Assembly (NCBI GenBank): GCA_027019325.1
Contig: JALUWT010000070.1
Coordinates: 1 to 57,967 of the forward strand
Length of the DNA stretch: 57,967 nt
Direction of reading: 5' to 3'
Origin: Sulfurimonas sp.
GTDB lineage: Bacteria; Campylobacterota; Campylobacteria; Campylobacterales; Sulfurimonadaceae
Shown here piece after piece: positions 18,076-27,535 of this stretch. The notes beneath the pieces were generated by a model that saw nothing but the letters and a program-made list of their open reading frames with translations, was not told the origin of the DNA and searched no databases. Position 1 is the stretch's first letter, and each line of letters begins with the position of its first letter. A program made the position numbers and the translations under genes.

Positions 18076-18831
18076 TTAGAAACGCAGCATCAGACCGGCA
18101 TAAACACCTTTAAAATCTACATTGCTTTTCACTTCAACACTACTGTCATTAATATTGATTTTGTGTACACGATATCCAATTTCGAGCGCAGGCTGTACAA
18201 CAGGAATAAAATCAAAAGTATAATCTACTTTTGCACGCACATCATAGACTGTAGAACCATTGTATGTGATGTACTTCCCATCAGATTCAAGAGCTAATCC
18301 TGTTGCAGGGATCTCAACTCTAGCACGCAAATACGCCATAGGAATTGCTATTGTTTTTTTATTTTCATATCCGGTAAATCCTGTAACTGGTGATACTTTA
18401 TAATCAGCATCTATCACTTTTACATCAATACCCAAATCAATTGTCGTCCACATTGTATTATCAAGCAGATTATAATAAGGAATGATGTCATACTCTTTGA
18501 GATCTAAAGTACTTTCTGTATCTACCGGTGCCGTAATTCCACCCCACTCTCCAGTAGCCTTACCCGGCGCATGAATAGAGACATACTCCAATCTTATGTT
18601 TGGTAAAATTGGAATTGGATGTTTTATCAACATCCACACATAAGGTGATGTATCTTGCTTCTCATTAAACTTATTTGTTCCTCCAACACCTGCACCTGCA
18701 TTATAAGTAGCAGTTCCAGAAGGTGTTTGTCCCCATGCACCTGCACCTATTTCAAATCGTGCAATATCAGCATTTGCAGCTGAAACAATTAATGAGCCCA
18801 AAAGAGCTGTTTTTAAAAGTCTGTTTTTCAT
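18076..18831 (-). CDS. TIGR04219-type outer-membrane beta-barrel protein
   Basis: The 251-residue protein has a signal peptide (about 1-21, cut after ANA), then alternating hydrophobic strands with a terminal Phe (VYAGLMLRF), the usual outer-membrane insertion signal. FEIGAGAWGQTPSG and HPIPILPNIRLEYVSI are typical of the TIGR04219 family common in Campylobacterota. Function is unknown. An AGGGG site precedes the ATG. Confidence 0.8.
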   Translation of the reverse strand: MKNRLLKTALLGSLIVSAANADIARFEIGAGAWGQTPSGTATYNAGAGVGGTNKFNEKQDTSPYVWMLIKHPIPILPNIRLEYVSIHAPGKATGEWGGITAPVDTESTLDLKEYDIIPYYNLLDNTMWTTIDLGIDVKVIDADYKVSPVTGFTGYENKKTIAIPMAYLRARVEIPATGLALESDGKYITYNGSTVYDVRAKVDYTFDFIPVVQPALEIGYRVHKININDSSVEVKSNVDFKGVYAGLMLRF

Positions 18832-18912
18832 ATTTACCCCTATTAAAGTTATAAAAATATTATATCAAAGCAATATATGGACTTTCTTAAAAATGAATAT
18901 TAAATGGTGATT

Positions 18913-18948
18913 GGATAAAAAGAGGGTATTTAGCAAAGCTAAACACCC
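18913..18948 (-). terminator. Rho-independent terminator, probably for tpx
   Basis: On the minus strand GGGTGTTTAGC TTT GCTAAATACCC forms an 11 bp stem with one mismatch and is followed by TCTTTTTATCC. It lies about 130 nt past the tpx stop and before the OMP gene, so it fits tpx transcript termination. Confidence 0.65.
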
Positions 18949-19081
18949 AAAGAAGGAGAAATAAAATGAGATAAAACTCATCTTACTTTTTTGCCACCAA
19001 TGGCGGCAAGGAGTGAATTAATCACTTTAAATTAAGTTGGACACCTTAATTTTTAAAAATTGTGTAATTTGAAGAATTAAA

Positions 19082-19588
19082 TTACTTATTTGCAGCTTCT
19101 ATAGCAGCGTCATATTGTGGCTCTTCAGTGATCTCTGGAACGATCTCTTTGTAAGTTACAATACCGTTTGCATCAACTACAAAGATTGCTCTACAAGTAA
19201 CACCGGCAAGAACAGATCCACCTAAAAGTACACCGTAAGCATTAGCAAAATCTTTGTTTCTAAAATCTGAAGCAACAGTTAATTTGTCGATTCCTTCAGC
19301 TGAACAAAAACGTCCTGCAGCAAATGGAAGGTCCATTGAAACAACAGTAGTCTTAACACCTTCTAACTCAGAAGCTTTTGCATTGAAGTTACGAGTTTCA
19401 GTTGCACATACACCTGTATCTAGTGAAGGAACAACAATGATAAGTTGTTTTTCGCCTTGAGCACCACCAACTGTTACATCGCCTAAACCATCTGAGTTTA
19501 CAACTGTTACCTCTGGAGCTTTGTCTCCAACATTTACTTCATTTCCTAATAACTCTACGTCTGTACCTTTGAATTTAGTTGTTGCCAT
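19082..19588 (-). CDS. tpx: Thiol peroxidase (Tpx)
   Basis: The 168-residue protein is an atypical 2-Cys peroxiredoxin that reduces peroxides using thioredoxin. PSLDTGVCATETRNFN holds the peroxidatic Cys, SMDLPFAAGRFCSAEG holds the resolving Cys, and ASDFRNKDFANAYGVLL is the conserved Tpx segment. The start is the ATG at 19588 behind AAAGGA; a TTG two codons upstream is less likely. The 300 nt leader between tsaD and tpx carries two tandem hairpins that may affect translation or mRNA stability. Confidence 0.96.
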   Translation of the reverse strand: MATTKFKGTDVELLGNEVNVGDKAPEVTVVNSDGLGDVTVGGAQGEKQLIIVVPSLDTGVCATETRNFNAKASELEGVKTTVVSMDLPFAAGRFCSAEGIDKLTVASDFRNKDFANAYGVLLGGSVLAGVTCRAIFVVDANGIVTYKEIVPEITEEPQYDAAIEAANK

Positions 19589-19622
19589 ATTCAATTTCCT
19601 TTAATTTTTTTAAAAAATTTAA

Positions 19623-19670
19623 GGGAACCTTTTTTGTTCCCCTTTTACGCAAGAGGAAATAATTCCTCTT
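19623..19670 (-). promoter_or_regulatory. Tandem-hairpin leader of tpx
   Basis: Reading the minus strand toward tpx, AAGAGGAA TTAT TTCCTCTT (19651-19670) is followed by GGGAAC AAAAAAG GTTCCC (19623-19641), then about 34 nt to the start. A closely similar pair precedes the gene at 23764-24087, with compensating changes in the first stem. Role unknown; the remaining leader up to 19887 is AT-rich and shows no ORF. Confidence 0.45.
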
Positions 19671-19887
19671 ACTACGTTAACACTAGGTTTTTCTCGGCGA
19701 AAAGCCCAAAATGCATTTGCATTTTTAAAACACCAGTGCAATCTCTTGCGTTATAAAAAACCCAAAATACCTATTCGGTACTTTCTGAATAAAGAGCTTT
19801 TTATCTTTGATGGCAGAAGTATATTTTAAATCGGATAATATTTGTCTTATTTAACGAAGCAATTGTTTTGGTTAAGTTTTGTTTCAG

Positions 19888-20871
19888 CTAAAGTCTACTT
19901 TTTGGAGCAATATCTAACTCTTCTAATGAGCTGAACATTCCCTCTTTGTACATCTCTACTGCAACGCGTCCTATCATGGCTGCATTGTCTGAACAGTATT
20001 GCAATTCACTCAGTATAAGTTTTGCACCATAGGGTTGCAATAGTTTTTCTATCTGCTCACGCAGGTATAGATTCGCACTCGCTCCGCCTACAATGGCAAA
20101 AGTTTTTGGCGAATGTGATTTAAAATACTTTTTGAGCTTCATTGTCAGGTGTTTCGTGGCAATATGCTCGAATGAAGCGGCGATATCTTTATATTTCTCT
20201 TTATCATCTCCTGCTGCTTCGACTGCCAGACGTACTGCATTTTTAAGTCCAGAGTATGAAAAAGCTATGAGTGGAGATTGATGCAAAGGTACCGTAAAGT
20301 TATAAGCAAGCCTATCACCCTCTTTTGCAAGCTCTTGAATAAGCGGTCCACCCGGGTAGCCAAGCCCCATCATTTTCGCCACTTTATCAAAGCTCTCGCC
20401 AAAACTGTCATCCATGGACTTCGCTATCGTATCTATCTCACGCAGGTTTTTTACTTCCATTACTTGTGTATGCCCCCCTGAAACCAAAAGTACAGTAAGC
20501 GGAAAAGTCGCCTCTTTTTCTATAAAGAGCGAATAGATATGCCCAATAAGATGATTGACACCGATGATGGGAATATCAAGGGCAACCGAAACTGCCTTTG
20601 CCATCGTTACCCCTTCAACAAGTGTAACAGCTAAACCAGGTGTAGAGGTAACTGCTACAGCTTTAAGATCTTGAAAATATGACTCACACTGCTGCAGTAT
20701 CTTTGGCAGCGCCTCTGCATGAAGACGTGCTGCGAGTTCCGGCACAACGCCTCCATATATAGAGTGTTCTATCTCCTGAGATATCTTTTTATGAAAAAGC
20801 AGCTTATTTGTCGCTATTTCTGTAACAGCAACAGCACTGTCATCGCAAGAACTTTCAATGCTAAGTATCAT
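19888..20871 (-). CDS. tsaD: tRNA threonylcarbamoyladenosine transferase subunit TsaD
   Basis: The 327-residue protein is TsaD (Gcp/YgjD), which attaches the threonylcarbamoyl group to A37 of ANN-decoding tRNAs. It shows [13 protein letters not shown] at the N-terminus, the metal-binding [15 protein letters not shown] and [10 protein letters not shown]. Its start overlaps the end of the histidine kinase gene by 11 nt, with GAGGAAGAG as ribosome site. It is the last gene of the cdsA-dxr-kinase-tsaD run. Confidence 0.96.
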   Translation of the reverse strand: MILSIESSCDDSAVAVTEIATNKLLFHKKISQEIEHSIYGGVVPELAARLHAEALPKILQQCESYFQDLKAVAVTSTPGLAVTLVEGVTMAKAVSVALDIPIIGVNHLIGHIYSLFIEKEATFPLTVLLVSGGHTQVMEVKNLREIDTIAKSMDDSFGESFDKVAKMMGLGYPGGPLIQELAKEGDRLAYNFTVPLHQSPLIAFSYSGLKNAVRLAVEAAGDDKEKYKDIAASFEHIATKHLTMKLKKYFKSHSPKTFAIVGGASANLYLREQIEKLLQPYGAKLILSELQYCSDNAAMIGRVAVEMYKEGMFSSLEELDIAPKSRL

Positions 20872-21892
20872 AATTCTCTTCCTCTAAAATACAATTTTGT
20901 GAATATGGCAAAGCAATGTAAAAACAGGTTTTTTCTCTATTGTCATATGGGTGCAAAGTATTACGTTGCTCTTTTCTTGCACTTATATCTATATTTCCGT
21001 TAAAAACTTTATGTACAATTTCTTTAGACATATAGAGTCCGATCCCTGTTCCCTGCGTTTTAGCTTTCGTTGTAAAATAGGGTTCAAAGATCTTCTCTTT
21101 TATCTTTTCATCTAAGCCAGTTCCGGTGTCACAACATTCAATCTCTAAACCATAACTATTTGTCAAAAAATACACATATATACTTTTCTCTTCTGCCACT
21201 TCAAGAGCATCTTTGGCATTATTTATGAGATTGAGCACTACCTGTGTAATGGAAGAAGCGATTTTCACTCTGCCATAGCTCTCATCTGCAATAATTTCAA
21301 GCCCTATATTTTTATTTTCTATATGTGCATCTATAACACTGTGAATCTCTCTTATAATCTCTTGCAATGGTTTTATTTCACTATGTTTTCGTTTATCGAA
21401 AAAGGACATAAAATCATCGATTGTAGAGGCAAGATAATTCACATTTTGTTCTATAATTGTAAAATTTTTATCTGTATTATCAAGATGCTTCTGCTCTAGC
21501 TTCATGTTTAAGAGGGCAAGATTTATCGTATTGAGCGGTTGCTTCCATTGATGAAAAATATTTGCCAGCATCTCTCCCATCAGAACAAAGCGAGCCTGCT
21601 CAAACATAACAAGATCTTTTCTCCTGTTTTGCTCTATCTCCTTCTGTAGCTTCTCTTGCACAAATGCCAAATTTTCTGCTAAGCGAATGAGAAGTTTAGT
21701 CACTATAGGTGTTAAAATAAGCGGCAGAATGACTGAAATTGTAAAGAAAAACTTTGTATATTCTACACCACCGATTAGAGAAGCAAAATAGACAAGCGGT
21801 ATTGAACCAATAAGTACCAAGAGTGTAGTATATATAATAAGCTTTATAGGTGTTGCTTTTGTAAGGAGTTCAACTATTTTATCTAGCAACAA
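20861..21892 (-). CDS. Membrane sensor histidine kinase
   Basis: The protein has two TM helices near the N-terminus with a very short periplasmic loop, a helical linker, a dimerisation domain with the phospho-acceptor in [18 protein letters not shown], and an HATPase domain ([35 protein letters not shown]). The FHQWKQPLN type H-box is common in Campylobacterota orphan kinases. ATGs as far as 21961 lie inside dxr and lack ribosome sites; I prefer a TTG at 21892, 9 nt after GAGG (343 residues), but this is uncertain. No response regulator is adjacent. Confidence 0.8.
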   Translation of the reverse strand: MLLDKIVELLTKATPIKLIIYTTLLVLIGSIPLVYFASLIGGVEYTKFFFTISVILPLILTPIVTKLLIRLAENLAFVQEKLQKEIEQNRRKDLVMFEQARFVLMGEMLANIFHQWKQPLNTINLALLNMKLEQKHLDNTDKNFTIIEQNVNYLASTIDDFMSFFDKRKHSEIKPLQEIIREIHSVIDAHIENKNIGLEIIADESYGRVKIASSITQVVLNLINNAKDALEVAEEKSIYVYFLTNSYGLEIECCDTGTGLDEKIKEKIFEPYFTTKAKTQGTGIGLYMSKEIVHKVFNGNIDISARKEQRNTLHPYDNREKTCFYIALPYSQNCILEEENYDT

Positions 21893-22976
21893 AAGACCGC
21901 ACCTCTTTATCTGCAGCAAAAACATCATCAATACTTTTTGGCGCATCTCTAAACTTTTCATATGCTTTTATAATCTTATGACTAATGTCCATAAATCCTA
22001 TCTCTTTAGCAATGAATTTTTCGATTGCTGCTTCATTGGCAGCATTAACTACAACACCAAGATATGGGTTTTTAAGTAAATCTTCTTTGATTTCCCATAT
22101 GGGATAACGTTCTTTCTCTATCTTTCTGAATTCTAGAGAACCGACCTTCATTAAATCGACATGTGCTAATATATTTTCATCCATTTGTTTATCTAAGGCA
22201 TAGGCAATAGGCAGCTGCATGCTCGCATTTGCAAAATGTGCTGTTGTTGAACCATCTTTAAAATCAATGAGTGCATGAATAAGTGACTTGGTCTCAATAA
22301 TAGCATCAAACTTATTTACGCCATTTTTGCCTTCACCAAAAAGCCAGCGTGCTTCTAAAAGCTCAAACATTTTGTTGACCATTGTGGCTGAATCGATGGT
22401 TATCTTTTGTCCCATCGACCAGTTTGGATGTTTTTGAGTATCTGCCAGTGTTGCGTGAGCAAGTTTTTCCAGTGGCCAGTCACGAAATGCCCCACCGCTC
22501 GCAGTGATAATCATCTTCGAGACAGGACGTTCCTGCAAAAGATACCAAAGCCCGAAATGTTCCGAGTCTATCGGTTGGATTTTGGAAGTATCTATGAATG
22601 CACCGCTGGCAACGAGGGACTCTTTGTTGGCAAGCGCTATGCGTTTGCCACAGGCAATGGCAGTTAGTGTCGGACGAAGCCCTAAAAACCCTACAAGTGC
22701 ATTGACAACAAGCATACTCTCTGCCTCTTCTATGGCCTCTAAAATAGCCTCTTGTCCATATCTCACGCAAGGGTGATTGACTTTAGAGACATCTACTTTC
22801 TCAGCAATAACAACTACTTTTGGATGATGCTCTTTTATCTGCTCATTGAGCAATTCTATGTTTTTTCCACATACAAGGACCTCAACACCAATGCCAAAGC
22901 GTTTGGCGACAAGAAGGGTATTGACTCCGATAGAGCCGGTTGAACCAAGAAGAACTATGGAGGACAACTTATACAA
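21879..22976 (-). CDS. dxr: 1-deoxy-D-xylulose 5-phosphate reductoisomerase
   Basis: The 365-residue protein is Dxr (IspC), the NADPH-dependent first committed enzyme of the MEP isoprenoid pathway. VLLGSTGSIGVNTL is the Rossmann NADPH loop; ALANKESLVASG, IDSEHFGLW and ITASGGAFRDW form the substrate and metal site. It starts with a non-ATG codon (TTG at 22976, or a second TTG three codons in) overlapping the cdsA end, so translation is probably coupled. Confidence 0.95.
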   Translation of the reverse strand: MYKLSSIVLLGSTGSIGVNTLLVAKRFGIGVEVLVCGKNIELLNEQIKEHHPKVVVIAEKVDVSKVNHPCVRYGQEAILEAIEEAESMLVVNALVGFLGLRPTLTAIACGKRIALANKESLVASGAFIDTSKIQPIDSEHFGLWYLLQERPVSKMIITASGGAFRDWPLEKLAHATLADTQKHPNWSMGQKITIDSATMVNKMFELLEARWLFGEGKNGVNKFDAIIETKSLIHALIDFKDGSTTAHFANASMQLPIAYALDKQMDENILAHVDLMKVGSLEFRKIEKERYPIWEIKEDLLKNPYLGVVVNAANEAAIEKFIAKEIGFMDISHKIIKAYEKFRDAPKSIDDVFAADKEVRSFVAR

Positions 22977-23724
22977 GTCCTCGAAGCAGAACGAGCATCA
23001 CAATTCCGCCAAAGAGATAGCCGTCTATTCTGTCAAGCACACCACCGTGACCTGGGAGCAGATTTCCGCTATCTTTTACACCCGCTTTACGCTTCAGTGA
23101 AGACTCAAAAAGATCACCAAATATTGAGCTTACTGCAACAAAAAATGAGATAAGAAAAGATATTCCTAAATCTACAATAGGCAGACCAAAGAACATTCCA
23201 CCTACAGTTGCGACAACTACGCCGCCAACTACGCCTTCCATTGTCTTATTTGGAGACGTTTCACAAAAAGGCGTCTTTCCTATGCTCTTACCAACTGCAT
23301 ACGCTCCGATATCTGTAAGTGCTACAACTGCAACGAGCCAGAGCAACGCCATCACACCATACTCTTCATACATCGTAAACATAAACAAAATTCCGGCAGT
23401 TGGGTAGACAAACGGAAAAAAGTCTACCCATTTCACTTCTTTGTTAAAGGCAACTGCACCGGCATAAGCAACACCGGCAAGGACAAAAAGGTCATCTCCA
23501 TATGGGTAAATTCCTGCAACAAGCCAGAGCCCAACTGCGAATGGAAGTAATCCATCTTTTTCAACACCAAAAAGTAAAATTGCCTCTTTAAAAGCAAGAA
23601 TATATATAGCCCCGAAAACAAGCCACATAAGAAAAAAGTTATCTATAAAACCAACGATTAAAACGCCTGCCAAAAGTGCAAGACCTGTTACAATTCTCTC
23701 TTTGTGTTCACCAAACATACTCAT
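22969..23724 (-). CDS. cdsA: Phosphatidate cytidylyltransferase
   Basis: The 251-residue polytopic membrane protein makes CDP-diacylglycerol for phospholipid synthesis. It has about seven hydrophobic segments and the C-terminal CdsA signature SSLKRKAGVKDSGNLLPGHGG followed by LDRIDG. An AGGAA site precedes the ATG. It overlaps dxr by 8 nt. Confidence 0.94.
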   Translation of the reverse strand: MSMFGEHKERIVTGLALLAGVLIVGFIDNFFLMWLVFGAIYILAFKEAILLFGVEKDGLLPFAVGLWLVAGIYPYGDDLFVLAGVAYAGAVAFNKEVKWVDFFPFVYPTAGILFMFTMYEEYGVMALLWLVAVVALTDIGAYAVGKSIGKTPFCETSPNKTMEGVVGGVVVATVGGMFFGLPIVDLGISFLISFFVAVSSIFGDLFESSLKRKAGVKDSGNLLPGHGGVLDRIDGYLFGGIVMLVLLRGLV

Positions 23725-23763
23725 AAAAATTCCTGTTTATCTTGAATGCAAGATTATATCTAA

Positions 23764-24087
23764 TCAGACTTTAATATCTAATAGATGTATGCCTTCTTCT
23801 TTTTCTATCTCTTTTGCCTCTTCTTGTGAAGCTGTCTTTCTTGGTGTTTTTGCCTCATCGCTCATCTCTTCATCTGCTTCTTGTCGATTATGCTCCCGAT
23901 CAGGATCCACAGCATGATTTTCTTCGGTAGGACGTACCTCTTCGACCTCTTTTTGTTTCTCTTGAACAGCTGCCTGTGCGGCAACATTTTGCAGTTCAAA
24001 ACGGGTATATTGTCCCCCTTGCAAAGGAGTAACTGCAGGAGTCATCTGATTTACTAAAATCGCGCCGCCAATTGGTCCTATAGCCAT
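23764..24087 (-). CDS. Conserved hypothetical acidic protein between cdsA and rqcH
   Basis: The 107-residue protein starts at ATG 24087 behind AAGGAGC; the frame stays open upstream but that part is leader. It begins with a short hydrophobic GPIGGAILVNQMTPAV, then becomes strongly charged and probably disordered or coiled (many E/K/Q/D). A small coiled-coil gene lies at the same position in C. jejuni (between cdsA and the NFACT gene), so it may be a real conserved member of this block. Function unknown. Confidence 0.6.
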   Translation of the reverse strand: MAIGPIGGAILVNQMTPAVTPLQGGQYTRFELQNVAAQAAVQEKQKEVEEVRPTEENHAVDPDREHNRQEADEEMSDEAKTPRKTASQEEAKEIEKEEGIHLLDIKV

Positions 24088-24105
24088 TTTATGCTCCTTA
24101 TTTTT

Positions 24106-24167
24106 GGTTTCCAAAAACAAGGAAACCTATACTATTTTGTCCGTAAAAGGAATGTAATCCCTTTTAC
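24106..24167 (-). promoter_or_regulatory. Tandem-hairpin leader of the 107-residue gene
   Basis: On the minus strand GTAAAAGG ... CCTTTTAC (24143-24167) precedes GGTTTCC ... GGAAACC (24106-24112 with 24121-24127), which ends about 18 nt before the ATG and just before the ribosome site. Arrangement and sequence resemble the tpx leader, including a shared upstream TAGTG and GTAARAGG.ATTA pattern. Confidence 0.45.
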
Positions 24168-24194
24168 TCTGCTAGCCACTAAGGCACTGAAGCT

Positions 24195-24213
24195 ACAAAA
24201 AACTCTGTTTTTT
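24195..24213 (-). terminator. Hairpin after rqcH
   Basis: CAAAAAAC AGA GTTTTTTG on the minus strand forms a perfect 8 bp stem whose 3' arm is itself a T-run, 16 nt past the rqcH stop. It is a plausible weak terminator or attenuator before the next leader. Confidence 0.4.
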
Positions 24214-24228
24214 GAGAGAAAATGGTAG

Positions 24229-25557
24229 TTACTCTCTCGTATCTACCTCTATTGTCTTGTATTTATTATACAACACATTCGCCCCATTTTGTATGGTGAC
24301 TTCACGTCTTGGAGTATAATCGACCAAATAACGGTCTTTTGAAGTGGTGGTAAAATCTACACAGAGCCGTGCCGCAGCCTGAATGATATTTTGTGGAAGC
24401 TGCTGCTTGTCTGTATGAATGATGACATGGCAAGAGGGCATATCTCGCATATGCAGCCAGATGTCTCGAGCTTTGGCATTTTTAAGCACTACAATATTGC
24501 CTTTTTCATTTTTGCCAAGCTCTACTTTATACCCCTCTATCCAAAAGGTCTCGATGGAATCATTCGTTTTAACTTTTTTGTTTTGTATTTTCTTTGGAAA
24601 GAGCAGCTCTATTTTTGCAATGTCTTTTGCCTCGGCAACGGTGTTCATAAAAAGTTTAATGTGTTCTATCTTTGAACGCAGTGACTCCTCTTCGATGTGC
24701 AGATGTTTCGCTCGCTGTTTTGCCTTCTTACTTTTCGTAAAAAACATTTCGCTGATGCTAAAAGGCGTTGCGTGAGGCTTATCAAGCTCTATCTCCACTT
24801 TTGAGCCCTCATAATCATCTAAATATATTCGCTTCTCATAAGGTTTAATATTTTGCACATTTGAGAGCACCAAATTCCCATAATGCTCATATTTCTGTGC
24901 CTCTATTTGTAACTCCTCTTGAGAGTCCAGTTTATCATACAGTTTTTGTAGCTTTTTGAGCTTTTTATTCAGAAATGCAATTTTTTGCTTTTTTAAGCTC
25001 TCAAGCTTTGCATTTTGCTCTTTTGCATAAACTTCATACAAAAACTGCTCCACATCTTCAAGCGGGTACTCTTTTGCCACAAAAGGCGCAGGCGGTACGT
25101 CAAGGAGTTTCTGCCCGACACGCACTTCACGAAATGAGGCAAAAAGATCAACATGACGTAAAGCTTCCAAGACAAGATTTTCTTCATCAAGAATAATAAC
25201 ATTAGTATATTTTCCAGTAAATTCAAACTGCAGATACGTGATTTCTTCTTTGTATGCTGAAGCGATTGAAGTTTTAAAGCGGATAATTTTATCGCCGTTG
25301 AGCAGTGTAACGTTCAAAATATTTGAACGGTTAAAACGCTTGGCCAAAATAACATCAAAAGGAGCATTGTAAACTTTTGAACGAGGATATTCCTCGCATT
25401 TAAATATAGAGGAGTTAGAGCGCTGCATGTTAAAGTAGAGGGCATCATCTCTGTCAAACACCACGCGGATAATGGTATCGCTCACGCGATGGATGGCGGT
25501 TATTTTTTCATATTTTTGTAAATACTCTGTAATTTGTTTTAAGTGAGATAGTTTCAT
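24229..25557 (-). CDS. rqcH: NFACT family protein RqcH-like (ribosome quality control)
   Basis: The 442-residue protein has the NFACT-N domain (about 1-150), helix-hairpin-helix and coiled-coil middle (about 170-320) and a C-terminal NFACT-R domain with DIWLHMRDMPSCHVII. Bacterial RqcH binds stalled 50S subunits and adds C-terminal alanine tails to nascent chains. It was formerly called fibronectin-binding protein. The family is usually about 560 residues in Firmicutes, so this is a compact version. No Shine-Dalgarno is present; a TAAAAT -10 ends 6 nt before the ATG. Confidence 0.88.
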   Translation of the reverse strand: MKLSHLKQITEYLQKYEKITAIHRVSDTIIRVVFDRDDALYFNMQRSNSSIFKCEEYPRSKVYNAPFDVILAKRFNRSNILNVTLLNGDKIIRFKTSIASAYKEEITYLQFEFTGKYTNVIILDEENLVLEALRHVDLFASFREVRVGQKLLDVPPAPFVAKEYPLEDVEQFLYEVYAKEQNAKLESLKKQKIAFLNKKLKKLQKLYDKLDSQEELQIEAQKYEHYGNLVLSNVQNIKPYEKRIYLDDYEGSKVEIELDKPHATPFSISEMFFTKSKKAKQRAKHLHIEEESLRSKIEHIKLFMNTVAEAKDIAKIELLFPKKIQNKKVKTNDSIETFWIEGYKVELGKNEKGNIVVLKNAKARDIWLHMRDMPSCHVIIHTDKQQLPQNIIQAAARLCVDFTTTSKDRYLVDYTPRREVTIQNGANVLYNKYKTIEVDTRE

Positions 25558-25563
25558 AAATAT

Positions 25564-25569
25564 ATTTTA
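25564..25569 (-). promoter_or_regulatory. -10 box (TAAAAT) 6 nt before rqcH ATG
   Basis: GCTAAAATATATTTATG on the minus strand leaves 6 nt between the hexamer and the start codon, and no ribosome site, suggesting a leaderless transcript. Confidence 0.45.
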
Positions 25570-25687
25570 GCTAAAAAAGAGCTCTATAACATTTAAAAAC
25601 TTTAGAGTAAAGTAGCAGACAACTCACCTATATAATACCCTTGTGCATACACTTATACCCATTTTTTTCACATAATCCTAAATTTTA

Positions 25688-25867
25688 ATGAAATCTATCG
25701 GACACAAAGCCATTTCTCTCATTGTCAATAATAACAAAATATGGAACTTTACAGCCAAAGAAAAGACACTTAATGCCATCTATGAGAAGTTTAAAAAACT
25801 CAAAACTGAGAAAAAAGTAAAGAACCCTGTGTATATCCTAACCCTAATGTCCTATCTAAAAAATTAG
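25688..25867 (+). CDS. Small 59-residue ORF, unknown
   Basis: In the 360 bp gap between rqcH and the COG4705-like gene, an ORF encodes MKSIGHKAISLIVNNNKIWN and a Lys-rich helical remainder ending in VYILTLMSYLKN. Amino-acid use is protein-like and basic, but there is no clear ribosome site and no family that I recognise. It could be a small basic protein or a gene remnant. The rest of the gap is AT-rich with no other signal seen. Confidence 0.35.
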   Translation: MKSIGHKAISLIVNNNKIWNFTAKEKTLNAIYEKFKKLKTEKKVKNPVYILTLMSYLKN

Positions 25868-25918
25868 ATATAAAAAAATTATATGGGGTACTCTATTTAT
25901 TAATATTTTACCCATTAC

Positions 25919-26680
25919 TTAAATTTCCTTCACTTCAATAACATCTGTTTTACTAATTGTTAAATAACTAACTATTGCTATAATTACAACAAAAAAAGTA
26001 ATATTAATAGTTCCTGCACCAATGCCCATGCCTCCATCTTGAGGTGATTGTATAAATAAATCTCCTAATGATGCTCCAATAGGACGAGTAACAATAAATG
26101 CAATCCAAAACGCAGTTACACCATCTAATATTTTCGTATAAAACAATCCTCCAGCAACTACAAATATACTACAAAAGAGCATTAACGAATTCAAATAACC
26201 AAATTTTAAGAATTCTGATACTGTATCTCCAACACCAGTTCCTAGTGCAAATGTGATAAGAACAATAAGCCAATAAAACGCTTCTCTTCTATTGTTTGTT
26301 ATTTTATGGATAGATAAAGTACCTTCTTCTTTATACCATAAGTAAAAAGCTGTAATCATCATAATTGTAAATATAACATCAAGAGTAATCAAGCTAATCT
26401 CAAAATTATCCACTAAAATATCAGTTATTAAAGTACCTTCGATACTCATCATAACTATCAAAAACCAATATGCTGGTGCAAAATATTTTTTCATTTTAAA
26501 ATTCCAAAATACCACACCAATTGTAACTGCACCCATTAATAATGTGGTTCCCATAAGGCCTACATTCATATCAACTGCTATAAAATCAGCAGCCGTTTCT
26601 CCAACTGTTGTAGATAGTATTTTAACTATCCAAAAAAATAAAGTTAGCCCAGCAACTCTATTTATTAATGTTTTATCCAT
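25919..26680 (-). CDS. COG4705-type polytopic membrane protein
   Basis: The 253-residue protein has seven or eight TM helices and repeated motifs: ILSTTVGETAADF, ALGTGVGDTVSEF and RPIGASLGDLF. These GxGD/GE patterns at the ends of helices typify the uncharacterised COG4705 membrane family. It overlaps the preceding periplasmic protein gene by one base (TAATG), so the two are coupled. No function is established; related genes often accompany two-component or metal-stress loci, which is only a loose hint. Confidence 0.65.
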   Translation of the reverse strand: MDKTLINRVAGLTLFFWIVKILSTTVGETAADFIAVDMNVGLMGTTLLMGAVTIGVVFWNFKMKKYFAPAYWFLIVMMSIEGTLITDILVDNFEISLITLDVIFTIMMITAFYLWYKEEGTLSIHKITNNRREAFYWLIVLITFALGTGVGDTVSEFLKFGYLNSLMLFCSIFVVAGGLFYTKILDGVTAFWIAFIVTRPIGASLGDLFIQSPQDGGMGIGAGTINITFFVVIIAIVSYLTISKTDVIEVKEI

Positions 26681-27396
26681 TATTCAAATATGACTTCGAC
26701 AACATCAACTAAGGCTAAATCCATTTGAGCCAAAATTTTGAGCATTTTTGTGTCTTTGATTTGTAAACTATGGTCTAATCCTTGAAATAGCAGATCAAAT
26801 GCTTCCACTTTGTTTTCATCTTTGATTTTCCCCTTTATAGCATTCCAATTATTTTTTGCATTAGATATTGCATGGGAAATTTGAGCAAAATTTAGATTTT
26901 CAGTGCTAAGCAGTGCTAAAATTCTAAAGCCCATATAGTCTAAATGTTCTATATGTAATTGCTCTTTTATTTTTGAACTATATTTAAAGTTTGTTGTAGA
27001 ATCATTAAACATTTTTGAAGATAAAAGTGCTACTTTTGAATATTGTGCATTGTCTATCAGTGTTTCTAATGTTTCTATATTTTCTGAGAGTTGTTTGAGT
27101 TTGCCTGCAGGTATAGTCTGTTTTAAAAGAGAGTTGTCTTCAATATTTTCTATATTTTTATAGCCTTTTTTCATACCATCTAAGTCTTTATCAAGAGCAT
27201 ACTCTGTCATATCTTCAAAAGGCGATAAAACTTTATCAAGCACTGCTAAAGTCTCTTTTTTATTCATACTTTGGGCAATTGTTATTTTTGCGACATAAGC
27301 TTCATCTGCACCATCATTCTCTTCACTTGCTAACATTGATGTAGCTGCCAAACTTAAAACCAATAAACCCTTTAAAATTAAACTGTTATGTTTCAT
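26680..27396 (-). CDS. Exported helical protein, unknown
   Basis: Starting at ATG 27396, 6 nt after GGAG, the 238-residue protein has a signal peptide (about 1-22, cut after MLA) and then an almost entirely helical mature part with no Cys and no catalytic motif. It is coupled to the downstream COG4705-like membrane protein and may be its periplasmic partner. I do not recognise the family. Confidence 0.6.
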   Translation of the reverse strand: MKHNSLILKGLLVLSLAATSMLASEENDGADEAYVAKITIAQSMNKKETLAVLDKVLSPFEDMTEYALDKDLDGMKKGYKNIENIEDNSLLKQTIPAGKLKQLSENIETLETLIDNAQYSKVALLSSKMFNDSTTNFKYSSKIKEQLHIEHLDYMGFRILALLSTENLNFAQISHAISNAKNNWNAIKGKIKDENKVEAFDLLFQGLDHSLQIKDTKMLKILAQMDLALVDVVEVIFE

Positions 27397-27535
27397 AACT
27401 TTCTCCATTTTGTTTTGATGGAGAAATTATAATTTATTAATATGAAATGAAAATGATTTAACCACTAGCATGTTCTATTATTCCAAGAGTTTAAAACTAT
27501 AGGGTATTTTTTTTATTTCTCATTAAGCTGATATT

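Noticed and set aside
18953-18974. Strong AAGGAG site followed by ATG AGA TAA
   Set aside because: A two-codon ORF on the strand opposite to tpx, inside its 3' region next to the terminator; no gene follows on that strand, so it is probably chance.
20719-21003. 94-codon plus-strand frame across the tsaD/kinase junction
   Set aside because: It lies opposite two well-supported genes and has no family features or ribosome site.
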